A DNA stretch of 8,713 nt from Hyphococcus sp. (GTDB taxonomy: Bacteria > Pseudomonadota > Alphaproteobacteria > Caulobacterales > Parvularculaceae), in assembly GCA_021604605.1 (NCBI GenBank), contig BQJH01000114.1:1-8713 (forward strand), written 5' to 3'. Within the stretch, counting starts at the first letter, position 1; every line of letters starts with the position of its first letter. This document shows positions 1 to 5,446 of the stretch, in pieces. The notes under the pieces were generated by a model that saw only the letters and a list, made by a program, of their open reading frames with translations, did no database searches and was not told the DNA's origin. Position numbers and translations under genes: made by a program.

Positions 1-196
1 TGCCGCTGACGATTTCGTACAGGTCTTTCCCGTAATTGCCTAAATGTTTGGCAAAAGGCGCGGGTTGTCTTGTGGCATGAGCCATGACAACGCCCAGAGA
101 CTTCACAAGATCACGGCCGCGTAAACCAATGATGGGATTAAGGGCTGTTGGCGTCTCCGCCGCTTTTTCCCCCAGTTTTTCAGTCTGTTTCGCCAT
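1..196 (-). CDS. phaC: PHA synthase, N-terminal fragment (class II-like), cut by window edge
   Basis: Only the first 65 codons are inside the window; the catalytic alpha/beta-hydrolase part lies beyond position 1. PHA synthase polymerises (R)-3-hydroxyacyl-CoA into polyester on the surface of cytoplasmic granules. The visible segment reads LNPIIGLRGRDLV (19-31) and then RQPAPFAKHLGNYGKDL (43-59). This closely follows the N-terminus of Pseudomonas class II (medium-chain) synthases (NPVIGIRRKDLL...RQPLHSAKH...L) and does not look like the class I Cupriavidus N-terminus. The ATG at 194-196 is chosen because GGGAGG lies just upstream on the minus strand (about 200-208). A phasin gene lies upstream on the same strand with a terminator between, so this gene probably has its own promoter. 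Family assignment is firm; the class is inferred from the N-terminus only. Confidence 0.82.
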   Translation of the reverse strand, partial: MAKQTEKLGEKAAETPTALNPIIGLRGRDLVKSLGVVMAHATRQPAPFAKHLGNYGKDLYEIVSG

Positions 197-227
197 GTCG
201 CCTCCCAGAGCCTTGATCAGTCTTATT

Positions 228-306
228 ATTATGCAAACACTATTGAGGGTTTTCCTATAGATCGCAAACGCGAACAGCTGATGAAGAAATGCTGCAGTGC
301 AAACAC
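228..306 (-). promoter_or_regulatory. Candidate phaC upstream regulatory region with TGC-N3-GCA site and GTGTTTGCA repeats
   Basis: Between the terminator and phaC I see tgcagtgca (293-301), a TGC-N3-GCA motif overlapping a CTGCAG palindrome. There are also three spaced copies of GTGTTTGC-like sequence on the minus strand: exact GTGTTTGCA at 298-306 and 232-240, and imperfect GCGTTTGCG at 263-271. CATAAT (minus strand, 228-233) is a possible -10 box, but I find no good -35 for it. PhaR repressors of alphaproteobacteria are known to bind TGC-rich sites of the CTGC-N3-GCAG type, and the phasin promoter carries a similar site. That PhaR acts here is inference. Confidence 0.4.
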
Positions 307-327
307 AAAGTAAGCAAAACAGGCAAA

Positions 328-358
328 TAAAAATGGGGCCGCTCTTTCGAGGACCCCA
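328..358 (-). terminator. Rho-independent terminator after the phasin gene
   Basis: On the minus strand the RNA would fold TGGGGTC / GGCCCCA (7 bp, including one T-G pair), then an inner CTC-GAAA-GAG stem with a GAAA tetraloop and one bulged C. A T-rich run (TTTTTAT) follows. It lies 30 nt past the phasin stop codon and should end the phasin transcript before phaC. Confidence 0.85.
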
Positions 359-388
359 CTCTTTAACCGTTAAGCATCAGAGGATGCA

Positions 389-790
389 TTAAGCAGCTTC
401 TTCTTTTGTAGCGCGTTTAGCAGCAGGCTTTTTCGTCAGCGCAGCAACTTTTTTGTTCAGCGCAGCGATTTCGACTTCAAGTTCTTCAACGCGGTCATTG
501 CGGTTCATGAAAGAAGGCATGAAGCTGCGTACTTTTGATGCGCGTTTGCCATAAAAGCTGTTTGCGCGTTCGCGGACGTCGCCAACTACTTCCTGAGCAT
601 TGGTTTCAACTGTTTCGCCTTTTGCGATCAGGTCTTCCAGCGTGCTGTTCGCTTTAGCCGTGTATGGCTTTACGCGTTCGTAAGCCGCGCCATAAAGGCC
701 GAGGTAAGCTAGCCAACCTTTGCGCAAAACTTCTTTTGGTGTGATTTCCAGTGTTTCGTTCTGATCTTCTGTTTGTGTTTCTTTCGCCAT
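389..790 (-). CDS. Phasin, PHA granule-associated protein (PhaI/PhaF type)
   Basis: A 133-residue phasin that would coat PHA granules in the cytoplasm and control their size and surface. It has no signal peptide. The N-terminal segment LRKGWLAYLGLYGAAYERV (22-40) matches the amphipathic WLAGLGAY-type motif of the PhaI/PhaF phasin family (PF05597). Residues 50-100 are predicted helical and charged. VEELEVEIAALNKKVAALTKK (101-121) has a regular V/L/I heptad pattern that should form a coiled coil for oligomerisation. The C-terminal tail 120-133 is short and rich in Lys/Ala, like a miniature of the PhaF histone-like tail. The ATG at 790 is preceded by AGGAAAGGAG at a good distance. It lies between glpK and phaC on the same strand, which supports the assignment. 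It is too short to be full PhaF. Confidence 0.85.
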   Translation of the reverse strand: MAKETQTEDQNETLEITPKEVLRKGWLAYLGLYGAAYERVKPYTAKANSTLEDLIAKGETVETNAQEVVGDVRERANSFYGKRASKVRSFMPSFMNRNDRVEELEVEIAALNKKVAALTKKPAAKRATKEEAA

Positions 791-905
791 TTGAATGGCT
801 CCTTTCCTATTAAGGGGCTTTCCCGCAGGTTCGTTTTGACCTCGATCAGCCCAATTCCTTGTCTTGTGTCATCAAGATAGGGAGGAAAATTAGAATGCTC
901 ACCCA

Positions 906-935
906 AATATTGTTGCGTCGCACAAATATTTTCAA
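906..935 (-). promoter_or_regulatory. Candidate phasin promoter with overlapping dyad operator (PhaR-like)
   Basis: A near-perfect dyad lies at 906-917 / 919-930 (10 of 12 positions complementary, 1-bp centre) around TGC-GTC-GCA (914-922). On the minus strand TTGAAA (930-935) and AATATT (906-911) are 18 bp apart and could be -35 and -10 boxes, with the dyad filling the spacer, a classic repressor position. An alternative -10 is TCTAAT (889-894), with a weaker GCAACA -35 inside the dyad. Either way a bound regulator would cover the promoter. The implied leader is long, about 100 nt. Confidence 0.45.
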
Positions 936-964
936 AAAAGAATAAAATGATCCTTGAGGTTTGT

Positions 965-2467
965 TTATCCTAAGGTTTTTCGGATGGCTTCGCGCCAGCC
1001 ATCAAGGTTTTTGCGTCTTTGGGTCCCGTCCATGGCGGATTGGAAGCGCGCATCAAGCCGCCAGGCGTCAGCGACTTCCTCGGTGCTTTGATAAATCCCG
1101 GCCTGCAGTCCGGCGAGGTAAGCGGCGCCGAGGGCCGTTGTTTCCAAAACTTTTGGCCGTTCTACGGGGAGGGCAAGTATATCGGAAAGAAACTGCATGA
1201 CCCAGTCATTAGCGACCATGCCGCCATCCACCCGGAGGGTTTTTGCAGTAACCCCGTCTTTGGCGATGGCGTCCATTAAATCAGAGGTTTGATAGACCAC
1301 TGCTTCCAATGCCGCGCGCGCTAGTTCCGCCCGTCCTGCGCCGCGGGTCAGACCATAGATCGCGCCCCGCGCATCCGGCGCCCAATGCGGCGCCCCAAGA
1401 CCAGTGAACGCCGGGACGAGATAAACCCCGTTATTCGTTTCAATGGACTCCGCTAACGCCGCTGTCTCGCTCGCGTCTTTGATGATGCCCAATTCATCGC
1501 GCAACCATTGGACGGCCGCGCCCGCAATAAAGATTGACCCTTCCAGCGCATAATGGGTCTTTCCATTCAGGCGATAAGCGATGGTTGTCAGCAATTTGTT
1601 GTCGGATGTGACAGCCGTTTCGCCTGTGTGGACAAGCACAAAACATCCTGTGCCATAGGTGCTTTTAATGTCGCCGGTCTCAAAACAGGCTTGGCCGAAG
1701 GCGGCGGCTTGTTGATCGCCGGCAACGCCGCAAATTGGGATCGCGCGACCAAAGAGCTCCGGGTCGGTTTCCCCGTAATGGGCGGCGCTATCCAGCACTT
1801 CCGGCAGGCAAGCGCGCGGCGCCTTAAAGGCGTCCAGCAGCGCATCGTCCCATTCGTTTGTGTGGATATTATAAAGACTGGTGCGGCTCGCATTTGTGGC
1901 GTCGGTCGCGTGAACCCGCCCGCCGGTGAGGCGCGAAATCAAGAAACTGTCAACGGTGCCGAAGGCCAGCTCTCCCTTGTCGGCGCGGGCCCTTGCGCCG
2001 TCTACGTGATCCAAAATCCAGGCGAGTTTGGTCGCTGAAAAATAGGGATCGAGAACCAGCCCCGTACGCGCTGTCACGTGAGCGGCCAGTCCGTCTTCTT
2101 TTAGCGCCGCGCAGGTCTCAGCCGTTCGCCGGTCCTGCCAGACGATGGCGTTGTAAATAGGTTCTCCTGTCTGGCGGTCCCATACGATAGTTGTTTCGCG
2201 CTGGTTAGTGATGCCGATGGCGACAACTTCTCCGCCTGTTTTTTCGGCCGCCTGAAAGGCCTCGCGGGCAATGTCGCGGCTCGTGCGCCAGATTTCTTCC
2301 GGGTCATGTTCTACCCAGCCGTCAGCCGGGTAGTGCTGCTCAAATTCCTTTTGCGCATTTGATACGACCCGGCCGGCGCGATCAAAAACGATCGCGCGCG
2401 ATGATGTCGTGCCCTGGTCAATGGCGAGAATATAAGGGGGCTCAAAATTATTCTTCATATCCGGCAT
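965..2467 (-). CDS. glpK: Glycerol kinase
   Basis: Phosphorylates glycerol to sn-glycerol 3-phosphate with ATP in the cytoplasm. At 500 residues it is full length for the FGGY-family glycerol kinase. Visible motifs are DQGTTSSR (17-24, phosphate loop), NQRETT (88-93, with the glycerol-binding Arg-Glu), Tyr142, GVAGDQQAA (247-255, catalytic Asp251), YGTG (271-274), the DGGMVAND signature (414-421) and ETTALGAAYLAG (442-453). The E. coli GGKGG loop that binds the inhibitor fructose 1,6-bisphosphate is not present here (the stretch is YGETDPELFGR, 231-241), so that feedback may be absent; this is inference. The ATG at 2467 has AAGG nine bases upstream; Met4 (2458) is a less likely alternative start. 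No glycerol facilitator or glycerol-3-phosphate dehydrogenase gene is in the window; the next genes on the strand are the PHA genes. Confidence 0.97.
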   Translation of the reverse strand: MPDMKNNFEPPYILAIDQGTTSSRAIVFDRAGRVVSNAQKEFEQHYPADGWVEHDPEEIWRTSRDIAREAFQAAEKTGGEVVAIGITNQRETTIVWDRQTGEPIYNAIVWQDRRTAETCAALKEDGLAAHVTARTGLVLDPYFSATKLAWILDHVDGARARADKGELAFGTVDSFLISRLTGGRVHATDATNASRTSLYNIHTNEWDDALLDAFKAPRACLPEVLDSAAHYGETDPELFGRAIPICGVAGDQQAAAFGQACFETGDIKSTYGTGCFVLVHTGETAVTSDNKLLTTIAYRLNGKTHYALEGSIFIAGAAVQWLRDELGIIKDASETAALAESIETNNGVYLVPAFTGLGAPHWAPDARGAIYGLTRGAGRAELARAALEAVVYQTSDLMDAIAKDGVTAKTLRVDGGMVANDWVMQFLSDILALPVERPKVLETTALGAAYLAGLQAGIYQSTEEVADAWRLDARFQSAMDGTQRRKNLDGWREAIRKTLG

Positions 2468-2485
2468 AGTTTCCAGCCTTGTTAT

Positions 2486-2514
2486 CTTAAAGCCTGATGT
2501 GCATGAATGCTCAA
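2486..2514 (-). promoter_or_regulatory. Candidate glpK promoter
   Basis: On the minus strand TTGAGC (2509-2514) and TTTAAG (2486-2491) are separated by 17 bp, each matching the sigma-70 consensus at 4 of 6 positions. Transcription would start about 12 nt before the glpK ATG. The spacer contains a small palindrome, GCAT-GA-ATGC (2501-2510). The prediction rests on consensus match alone. Confidence 0.4.
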
Positions 2515-2613
2515 CACAATAGCGTCTAGCGGTCTCTTTTCTCGTTACTGCTGACTTTTAGAGCAGGCTCTGATAACGCCCACTCGGTGTGAGTGTAACG
2601 TGATTGTGCCAGA

Positions 2614-3072
2614 ATGAAAAAGCCAGAAATTTTTGTAGATGCAGACGCCTGTCCCGTGAAGGACGAGATCGTGCGCGTGGCGGATCGCCATGGGTTGACG
2701 GTGCATTTTGTCTCCAATGCGCGCATGCGCCTGCCAGTGGGAATTGATGTCCGCCGGGTGATCGTCGAGGCGGGCCCCGATGTGGCCGACGACTGGATCG
2801 CCGAGCATGTGGGCGAGGGCGATGTCGCCATCACCGGTGATATTCCGTTGGCGGAGCGATGCCTCAAGGCGGGCGCCCAGGTGATCGGCTCGACCGGCAA
2901 GCCATTTACGGAAGACAATATCGGCATGGGAATGGCGATGCGTGACCTCTCGCGCGAGCTGCGTGAGACGGGCGCTATTTCCGGCGCTGGGCCGTCTTTC
3001 TCCAAGAAAGATCGTTCTCGTTTTCTGGAAGCGCTGGAGCTTGCGGTGCGGCGGTCTTTAAGCGCGGCCTGA
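2614..3072 (+). CDS. yaiI: UPF0178 / DUF188 family protein (YaiI/YqxD-like)
   Basis: A 152-residue cytoplasmic protein of the UPF0178 family (E. coli YaiI, Bacillus YqxD), whose biochemical function is not established. Diagnostic stretches are FVDADACPVKDE (7-18) with its conserved Asp pair and Cys13, DDWIAEHVGEGD (59-70), and VAITGDIPLAERCL (71-84). The pattern of conserved acidic residues resembles PIN-like nuclease folds, but I would not assign activity on that basis. The length is normal for the family. The ATG at 2614 has no clear Shine-Dalgarno sequence in GTGATTGTGCCAGA, so translation may be weak. It is divergent from glpK across a 146-bp gap. That gap also holds AGAGC-AG-GCTCT (2560-2571) and CACTC-N5-GAGTG (2581-2595), which are short inverted repeats of unknown meaning. 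Confidence 0.93.
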   Translation: MKKPEIFVDADACPVKDEIVRVADRHGLTVHFVSNARMRLPVGIDVRRVIVEAGPDVADDWIAEHVGEGDVAITGDIPLAERCLKAGAQVIGSTGKPFTEDNIGMGMAMRDLSRELRETGAISGAGPSFSKKDRSRFLEALELAVRRSLSAA

Positions 3073-3080
3073 TAGTCAAC

Positions 3081-3099
3081 GTTTTGCGATAAGCAAAAC
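3081..3099 (+). repeat. Stem-loop just after the UPF0178 gene
   Basis: Perfect 7-bp inverted repeat GTTTTGC-gataa-GCAAAAC, 8 nt after the UPF0178 stop codon. It lacks a following T run, so it is at best a weak or Rho-assisted terminator or an mRNA 3'-end stabiliser. Confidence 0.45.
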
Positions 3100-3150
3100 A
3101 GGTCCGTGCTTTCTTGTGTGTTTAACATATCAAGCTCTTTGCGTTTTGCT

Positions 3151-3184
3151 TTTAGCGGATAGGCAATTACGCTTTGCCGCTAAA
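3151..3184. repeat. Inverted repeat TTTAGCGG/CCGCTAAA
   Basis: Perfect 8-bp arms at 3151-3158 and 3177-3184 with an 18-bp spacer. The spacer contains a competing repeat GGCAA (3162-3166) / TTGCC (3174-3178). The role is unknown: it could be a hairpin in the 3' region of the upstream transcript or a decayed repeat. Confidence 0.4.
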
Positions 3185-3268
3185 CGCTTCTCAACTGTCC
3201 GTGCAGTATAAGGCCGGCTCAGTGGGGGGAGGATATCTATCCACCAACACTGGGAAATATTGAAGATT

Positions 3269-3315
3269 ACCCTCTCTGGGTTGAATTTTGTCGATGACGA
3301 ATTCAACTGGAGGGT
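3269..3315. repeat. 47-nt interrupted hairpin
   Basis: ACCCTC (3269-3274) pairs with GAGGGT (3310-3315). After an internal loop, GTTGAATT (3280-3287) pairs with AATTCAAC (3300-3307), and GTC (3290-3292) can pair with GAC (3296-3298) around a GAT triloop. About 17 base pairs in total suggest a structured RNA or the remnant of a palindromic element. No T run follows. Confidence 0.45.
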
Positions 3316-3351
3316 GAATTTATTATGTGCATATTTTGATGTTGGAGCTGT

Positions 3352-3477
3352 TCGTCATCCCGTGTGCGTTACGGCGTGTAACGCTGCAGCGCTAACACGG
3401 GATCTGTATGAAATTAATGATCGCGATCCCGGATCAGCGAAGCAATATTTCATATTGCACCGCATCCGGGATGACGA
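3352..3477. repeat. 126-bp composite palindromic repeat element (REP/MITE-like)
   Basis: The ends form a perfect 11-bp inverted repeat, TCGTCATCCCG (3352-3362) and CGGGATGACGA (3467-3477). Inside are two nested hairpins. The left has ATCCCGTGT (3357-3365) with ACACGGGAT (3395-3403) and an inner GCGTTAC (3366-3372) with GTAACGC (3378-3384). The right has ATCCCGGAT (3426-3434) with ATCCGGGAT (3464-3472) and an inner GCAATAT (3442-3448) with ATATTGC (3452-3458). CGGGATC (3398-3404) and GATCCCG (3425-3431) can also pair, so several folds compete. CGTCATCCCG/CGGGATGACG ends are familiar from small dispersed repeats of alphaproteobacterial genomes; copy number here is unknown. Confidence 0.7.
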
Positions 3478-3501
3478 CGGATTAGGGGAGGGGGCTTCAG
3501 A

Positions 3502-3541
3502 CCGCCCTCCGTCTTCCCCGAGGAAAGCCCTCGGAGGGCGG
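3502..3541. repeat. GC-rich inverted repeat CCGCCCTCCG/CGGAGGGCGG
   Basis: Perfect 10-bp arms at 3502-3511 and 3532-3541. The 20-nt loop contains a small TTCC-CCGA-GGAA hairpin (3513-3524). It begins 24 bp after the 126-bp element and may be a second dispersed repeat. A T7 tract at 3567-3573 follows 25 bp later, behind a weak GCAT-CAG-ATGC hairpin, so the whole may stop transcription from the left. Confidence 0.6.
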
Positions 3542-3576
3542 AGGTGGGGCGGCATCAGATGCACCCTTTTTTTAGG

Positions 3577-3605
3577 TTCACCTCATCAGTTCTATCCTGT
3601 ATTAG
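3577..3605 (+). promoter_or_regulatory. Candidate promoter of the lactonase-like operon
   Basis: TTCACC (3577-3582) and TATTAG (3600-3605) are 17 bp apart, each 4 of 6 to the sigma-70 consensus. The implied leader is about 28 nt and carries GAAGGG before the ATG at 3640. It lies immediately after the T7 tract. This is consensus matching only. Confidence 0.35.
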
Positions 3606-3639
3606 GCGGTCTCAGTTTTCGATCTCAGAAGGGTCAGTC

Positions 3640-4542
3640 ATGAAGAATTATCTTATCGCTGCTTTGTGTTCATCGGTTTTTGCCATCAGCGCCTGTTCAT
3701 CTGAAAAGGGTGAGGGGGAAGAAACGACAGCGCCGGTTTCCTCGAATGAAGAAGTCAGTGCTGGCGCCCCGGCGGCTGAAAAGCTTACCATGTACGCATT
3801 TGATTGCGGTCGGATTGATATGCTCGACCTGTCAATTTTTTCCAGCGACGGGGAATATGCTGAAGGCGCGGAACACAGCGCGGCGGATATGTGTTTTCTG
3901 ATCCGCCATCCCAAAGGTGATTTGATGTGGGATTCCGGGCTGCCGGATTCGATCCATGAAGATGCAGACGGTGTGACCAACGGGCCGTTCCATATTTCTG
4001 TGCCTGTAACACTGACCAGTCAGCTTGAAGCGATCGGGTTAAAGCCAAGCGATATCGAACTCTTCTCTATTTCTCATTCGCATTTTGACCATGTCGGCAA
4101 TGCAGTGATGTTCGCCGGTTCGACTTTTCTTGTTGATAAGGATGAGCGCGATCACATGTTTAGTGATGACGCGCGGGCGGCGGAAACATTCGGCCTTGTG
4201 GCGCCGTTGGAAAATGCGCAGACGATTGAGTTTGACGGTGACTATGATGTTTTCGGCGATGGTTCCGTGATCATCAAGGCGATGCCGGGCCACACGCCGG
4301 GGCACACGTCGCTTCTCGTAAACTTGCCTGAGAGCGGGCCGGTTCTTCTTTCCGGCGATATGTATCACCTGCTTCGGGCGCGTGAAGAACGGATTGTCCC
4401 GACCTTCAATACGGATAAGGAGCAAACACTTGAGTCTATGGATGCCTTTGAAGCGCTGGCCATCGAGACCGGCGCAGAAGTCATTATTCAACACTCGATG
4501 GAACATCTCGAAGCCATGCCAGAAGGCAGAGTGTGGAACTGA
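3640..4542 (+). CDS. Lipoprotein metallo-hydrolase, N-acyl homoserine lactonase-like (copy 1)
   Basis: A 300-residue metallo-beta-lactamase-fold hydrolase. A signal peptide (1-18) ends in a lipobox ISA-Cys19, followed by Ser, which fits an outer-membrane lipoprotein. A Ser/Glu-rich linker follows (about 20-46). Ligand motifs are HSHFDH (146-151), His218 in PGHTPGH (216-222), Asp240 in SGD and His285 in IIQHS. The His218-Asp240 gap (22) equals that of Bacillus AiiA (169-191), and Asp240-His285 (45) is within one residue of it (191-235). Tyr242 might play the part of AiiA Tyr194. The likely reaction is opening of the lactone ring of an N-acyl homoserine lactone or related lactone outside the cytoplasm; the substrate is inferred. 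The start at 3640 is chosen over an upstream in-frame ATG (3544) because it has GAAGGG before it and begins the signal peptide exactly. It overlaps the next gene by 10 nt. Confidence 0.85.
   Translation: MKNYLIAALCSSVFAISACSSEKGEGEETTAPVSSNEEVSAGAPAAEKLTMYAFDCGRIDMLDLSIFSSDGEYAEGAEHSAADMCFLIRHPKGDLMWDSGLPDSIHEDADGVTNGPFHISVPVTLTSQLEAIGLKPSDIELFSISHSHFDHVGNAVMFAGSTFLVDKDERDHMFSDDARAAETFGLVAPLENAQTIEFDGDYDVFGDGSVIIKAMPGHTPGHTSLLVNLPESGPVLLSGDMYHLLRAREERIVPTFNTDKEQTLESMDAFEALAIETGAEVIIQHSMEHLEAMPEGRVWN
4521..4535 (+). promoter_or_regulatory. Ribosome-binding site and GTG start of the second lactonase-like gene
   Basis: AGAAGG (4521-4526) lies six bases before GTG (4533-4535), inside the last codons of copy 1. 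No ATG start exists before the signal peptide, and GTG at 4551 lacks a ribosome-binding site, so 4533 is preferred. The 10-nt overlap indicates translational coupling. Confidence 0.65.
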
Positions 4543-5426
4543 AGCTGATCGTGAGATTTCTTGTTCGTAAACTAAGTTGCTTCGTCCTATTGTCGTTTAT
4601 GTTGGCAATGAGCGCGTGTTCATCAGGCGATGACGCCAAAGATGTATCATCGGTTGATAAGCTGAAAATGCATGTCTTTGAATGCGGACGCTATGAGGGG
4701 CTCGATAAATCGAGCTTTGCCAGCAATGGCGAGCTTGAGCAGGGCGGCTTAGTCGATGTTGTTGTGACGTGCTATCTGATCCGTCACCCGCAAGGTGATT
4801 TCATTTGGGATACGGGTCTGCCAGATGCGTTTAACGCGCAAGAAAATGGCGTCGCTATGGGGCCGACTATTGTTGCGTCTGTTCCGGTCACCCTTGCCAG
4901 CCAGTTAGAAAAGATAGGCGTCGCGCCAGCAGATATTGAGTTCGTTGCGGTTTCTCATTCTCACCCTGACCATGCTGGCAATGTCGCCTTGTTCGCAGGC
5001 TCAACCTTTCTGATCGATAAAGTTGAGCGCGATTATATGTTCAGGGATGAAGTCCGGGCGCACAAGGACAGTTACGCATTGATCGCGCCAATAGAAGCAT
5101 CGGAAATGATTGAGTTTGATGGCGAGTATGATGTTTTTGGCGATGGGGCAGTCGTCATCAAGCCAACACCGGGACATACGCCGGGGCACACATCGCTTTT
5201 TGTTGCGTTGCCAGAGACGGGGCCTGTGCTTCTATCTGGTGATCTTTATGTATTGAAGGAGTCCAGAGAACAACGTCTTGTCCCTATCTTTAATGTTGAT
5301 GAGACGAAAACTCTTGCCTCGATGGATGCGTTTGAAACTTTAGCCGCCGAAACGAACGCACGTGTCATTATTCAGCATTCTGAGGAACAGTTTAATAATC
5401 TACCGGCTTCCAGAGTGTTGAACTAA
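4533..5426 (+). CDS. Lipoprotein metallo-hydrolase, N-acyl homoserine lactonase-like (copy 2)
   Basis: A 297-residue tandem paralogue of the upstream gene, roughly 58% identical over the catalytic domain by hand count. The signal peptide has basic Arg8/Arg12/Lys13, a hydrophobic core and a lipobox MSA-Cys29 followed by Ser. Met at -3 is less usual than Leu or Ile but tolerated. Metal-binding motifs are complete: HSHPDH (142-147, Pro in place of Phe), His215 in PGHTPGH, Asp237 in SGD and His282 in IIQHS, with the same spacing as copy 1. It is therefore probably active in the periplasm or on the outer membrane on lactones. Its linker (about 30-41) is shorter than in copy 1. The two most variable areas are residues around the second strand (GGLVDVVV here, AEHSAADM in copy 1) and the segment after MF.DE/DA, which might tune substrate choice. 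It converges with a membrane-protein gene 20 bp downstream; no clear terminator lies between. Confidence 0.85.
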   Translation: MELKLIVRFLVRKLSCFVLLSFMLAMSACSSGDDAKDVSSVDKLKMHVFECGRYEGLDKSSFASNGELEQGGLVDVVVTCYLIRHPQGDFIWDTGLPDAFNAQENGVAMGPTIVASVPVTLASQLEKIGVAPADIEFVAVSHSHPDHAGNVALFAGSTFLIDKVERDYMFRDEVRAHKDSYALIAPIEASEMIEFDGEYDVFGDGAVVIKPTPGHTPGHTSLFVALPETGPVLLSGDLYVLKESREQRLVPIFNVDETKTLASMDAFETLAAETNARVIIQHSEEQFNNLPASRVLN

Positions 5427-5446
5427 ATTTCAACTGACCGCTTCTT

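Larger units (their letters stand above)
3073..3639. other. 567-bp gene-free region dense in inverted repeats
   Basis: No convincing gene is seen here; open frames through it lack family resemblance and a good ribosome-binding site. It holds a series of inverted repeats: GTTTTGC/GCAAAAC (3081-3099), TTTAGCGG/CCGCTAAA (3151-3184), GGATA/TATCC (3231-3242), an interrupted hairpin (3269-3315), a 126-bp composite element (3352-3477) and CCGCCCTCCG/CGGAGGGCGG (3502-3541). A T7 tract lies at 3567-3573 and a possible promoter for the downstream operon at 3577-3605. The left part may act as a weak terminator for the yaiI-like gene. Confidence 0.7.

Noticed and set aside
709..906. 65-codon minus-strand open frame across the phasin leader
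   Set aside because: Overlaps the phasin start and promoter region in another frame; basic, low-complexity and without family resemblance.
1553..2038. 161-codon plus-strand open frame inside glpK
   Set aside because: Shadow frame opposite a full, conserved glycerol kinase; no recognisable domain or start signal.
311..3102. 13-bp exact direct repeat TAAGCAAAACAGG at 311-323 and 3090-3102
   Set aside because: A chance match of this length is expected about once in a window of this size, and the contexts differ.
2526..3128. 200-codon minus-strand open frame over the UPF0178 gene
   Set aside because: Antisense shadow; Ser/Arg/Thr-rich low-complexity translation typical of the reverse frame of a GC-rich gene.
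3544..3639. Longer start (ATG 3544) for the first lactonase-like gene
   Set aside because: It would add 32 residues before a perfect lipoprotein signal peptide, overlaps the GC-rich gap, and the ATG at 3640 has its own GAAGGG site.
3260..3643. Open frame of 127 codons across the repeat-rich gap
   Set aside because: It runs straight through the palindromic elements, has no ribosome-binding site, an uneven composition and no family resemblance.
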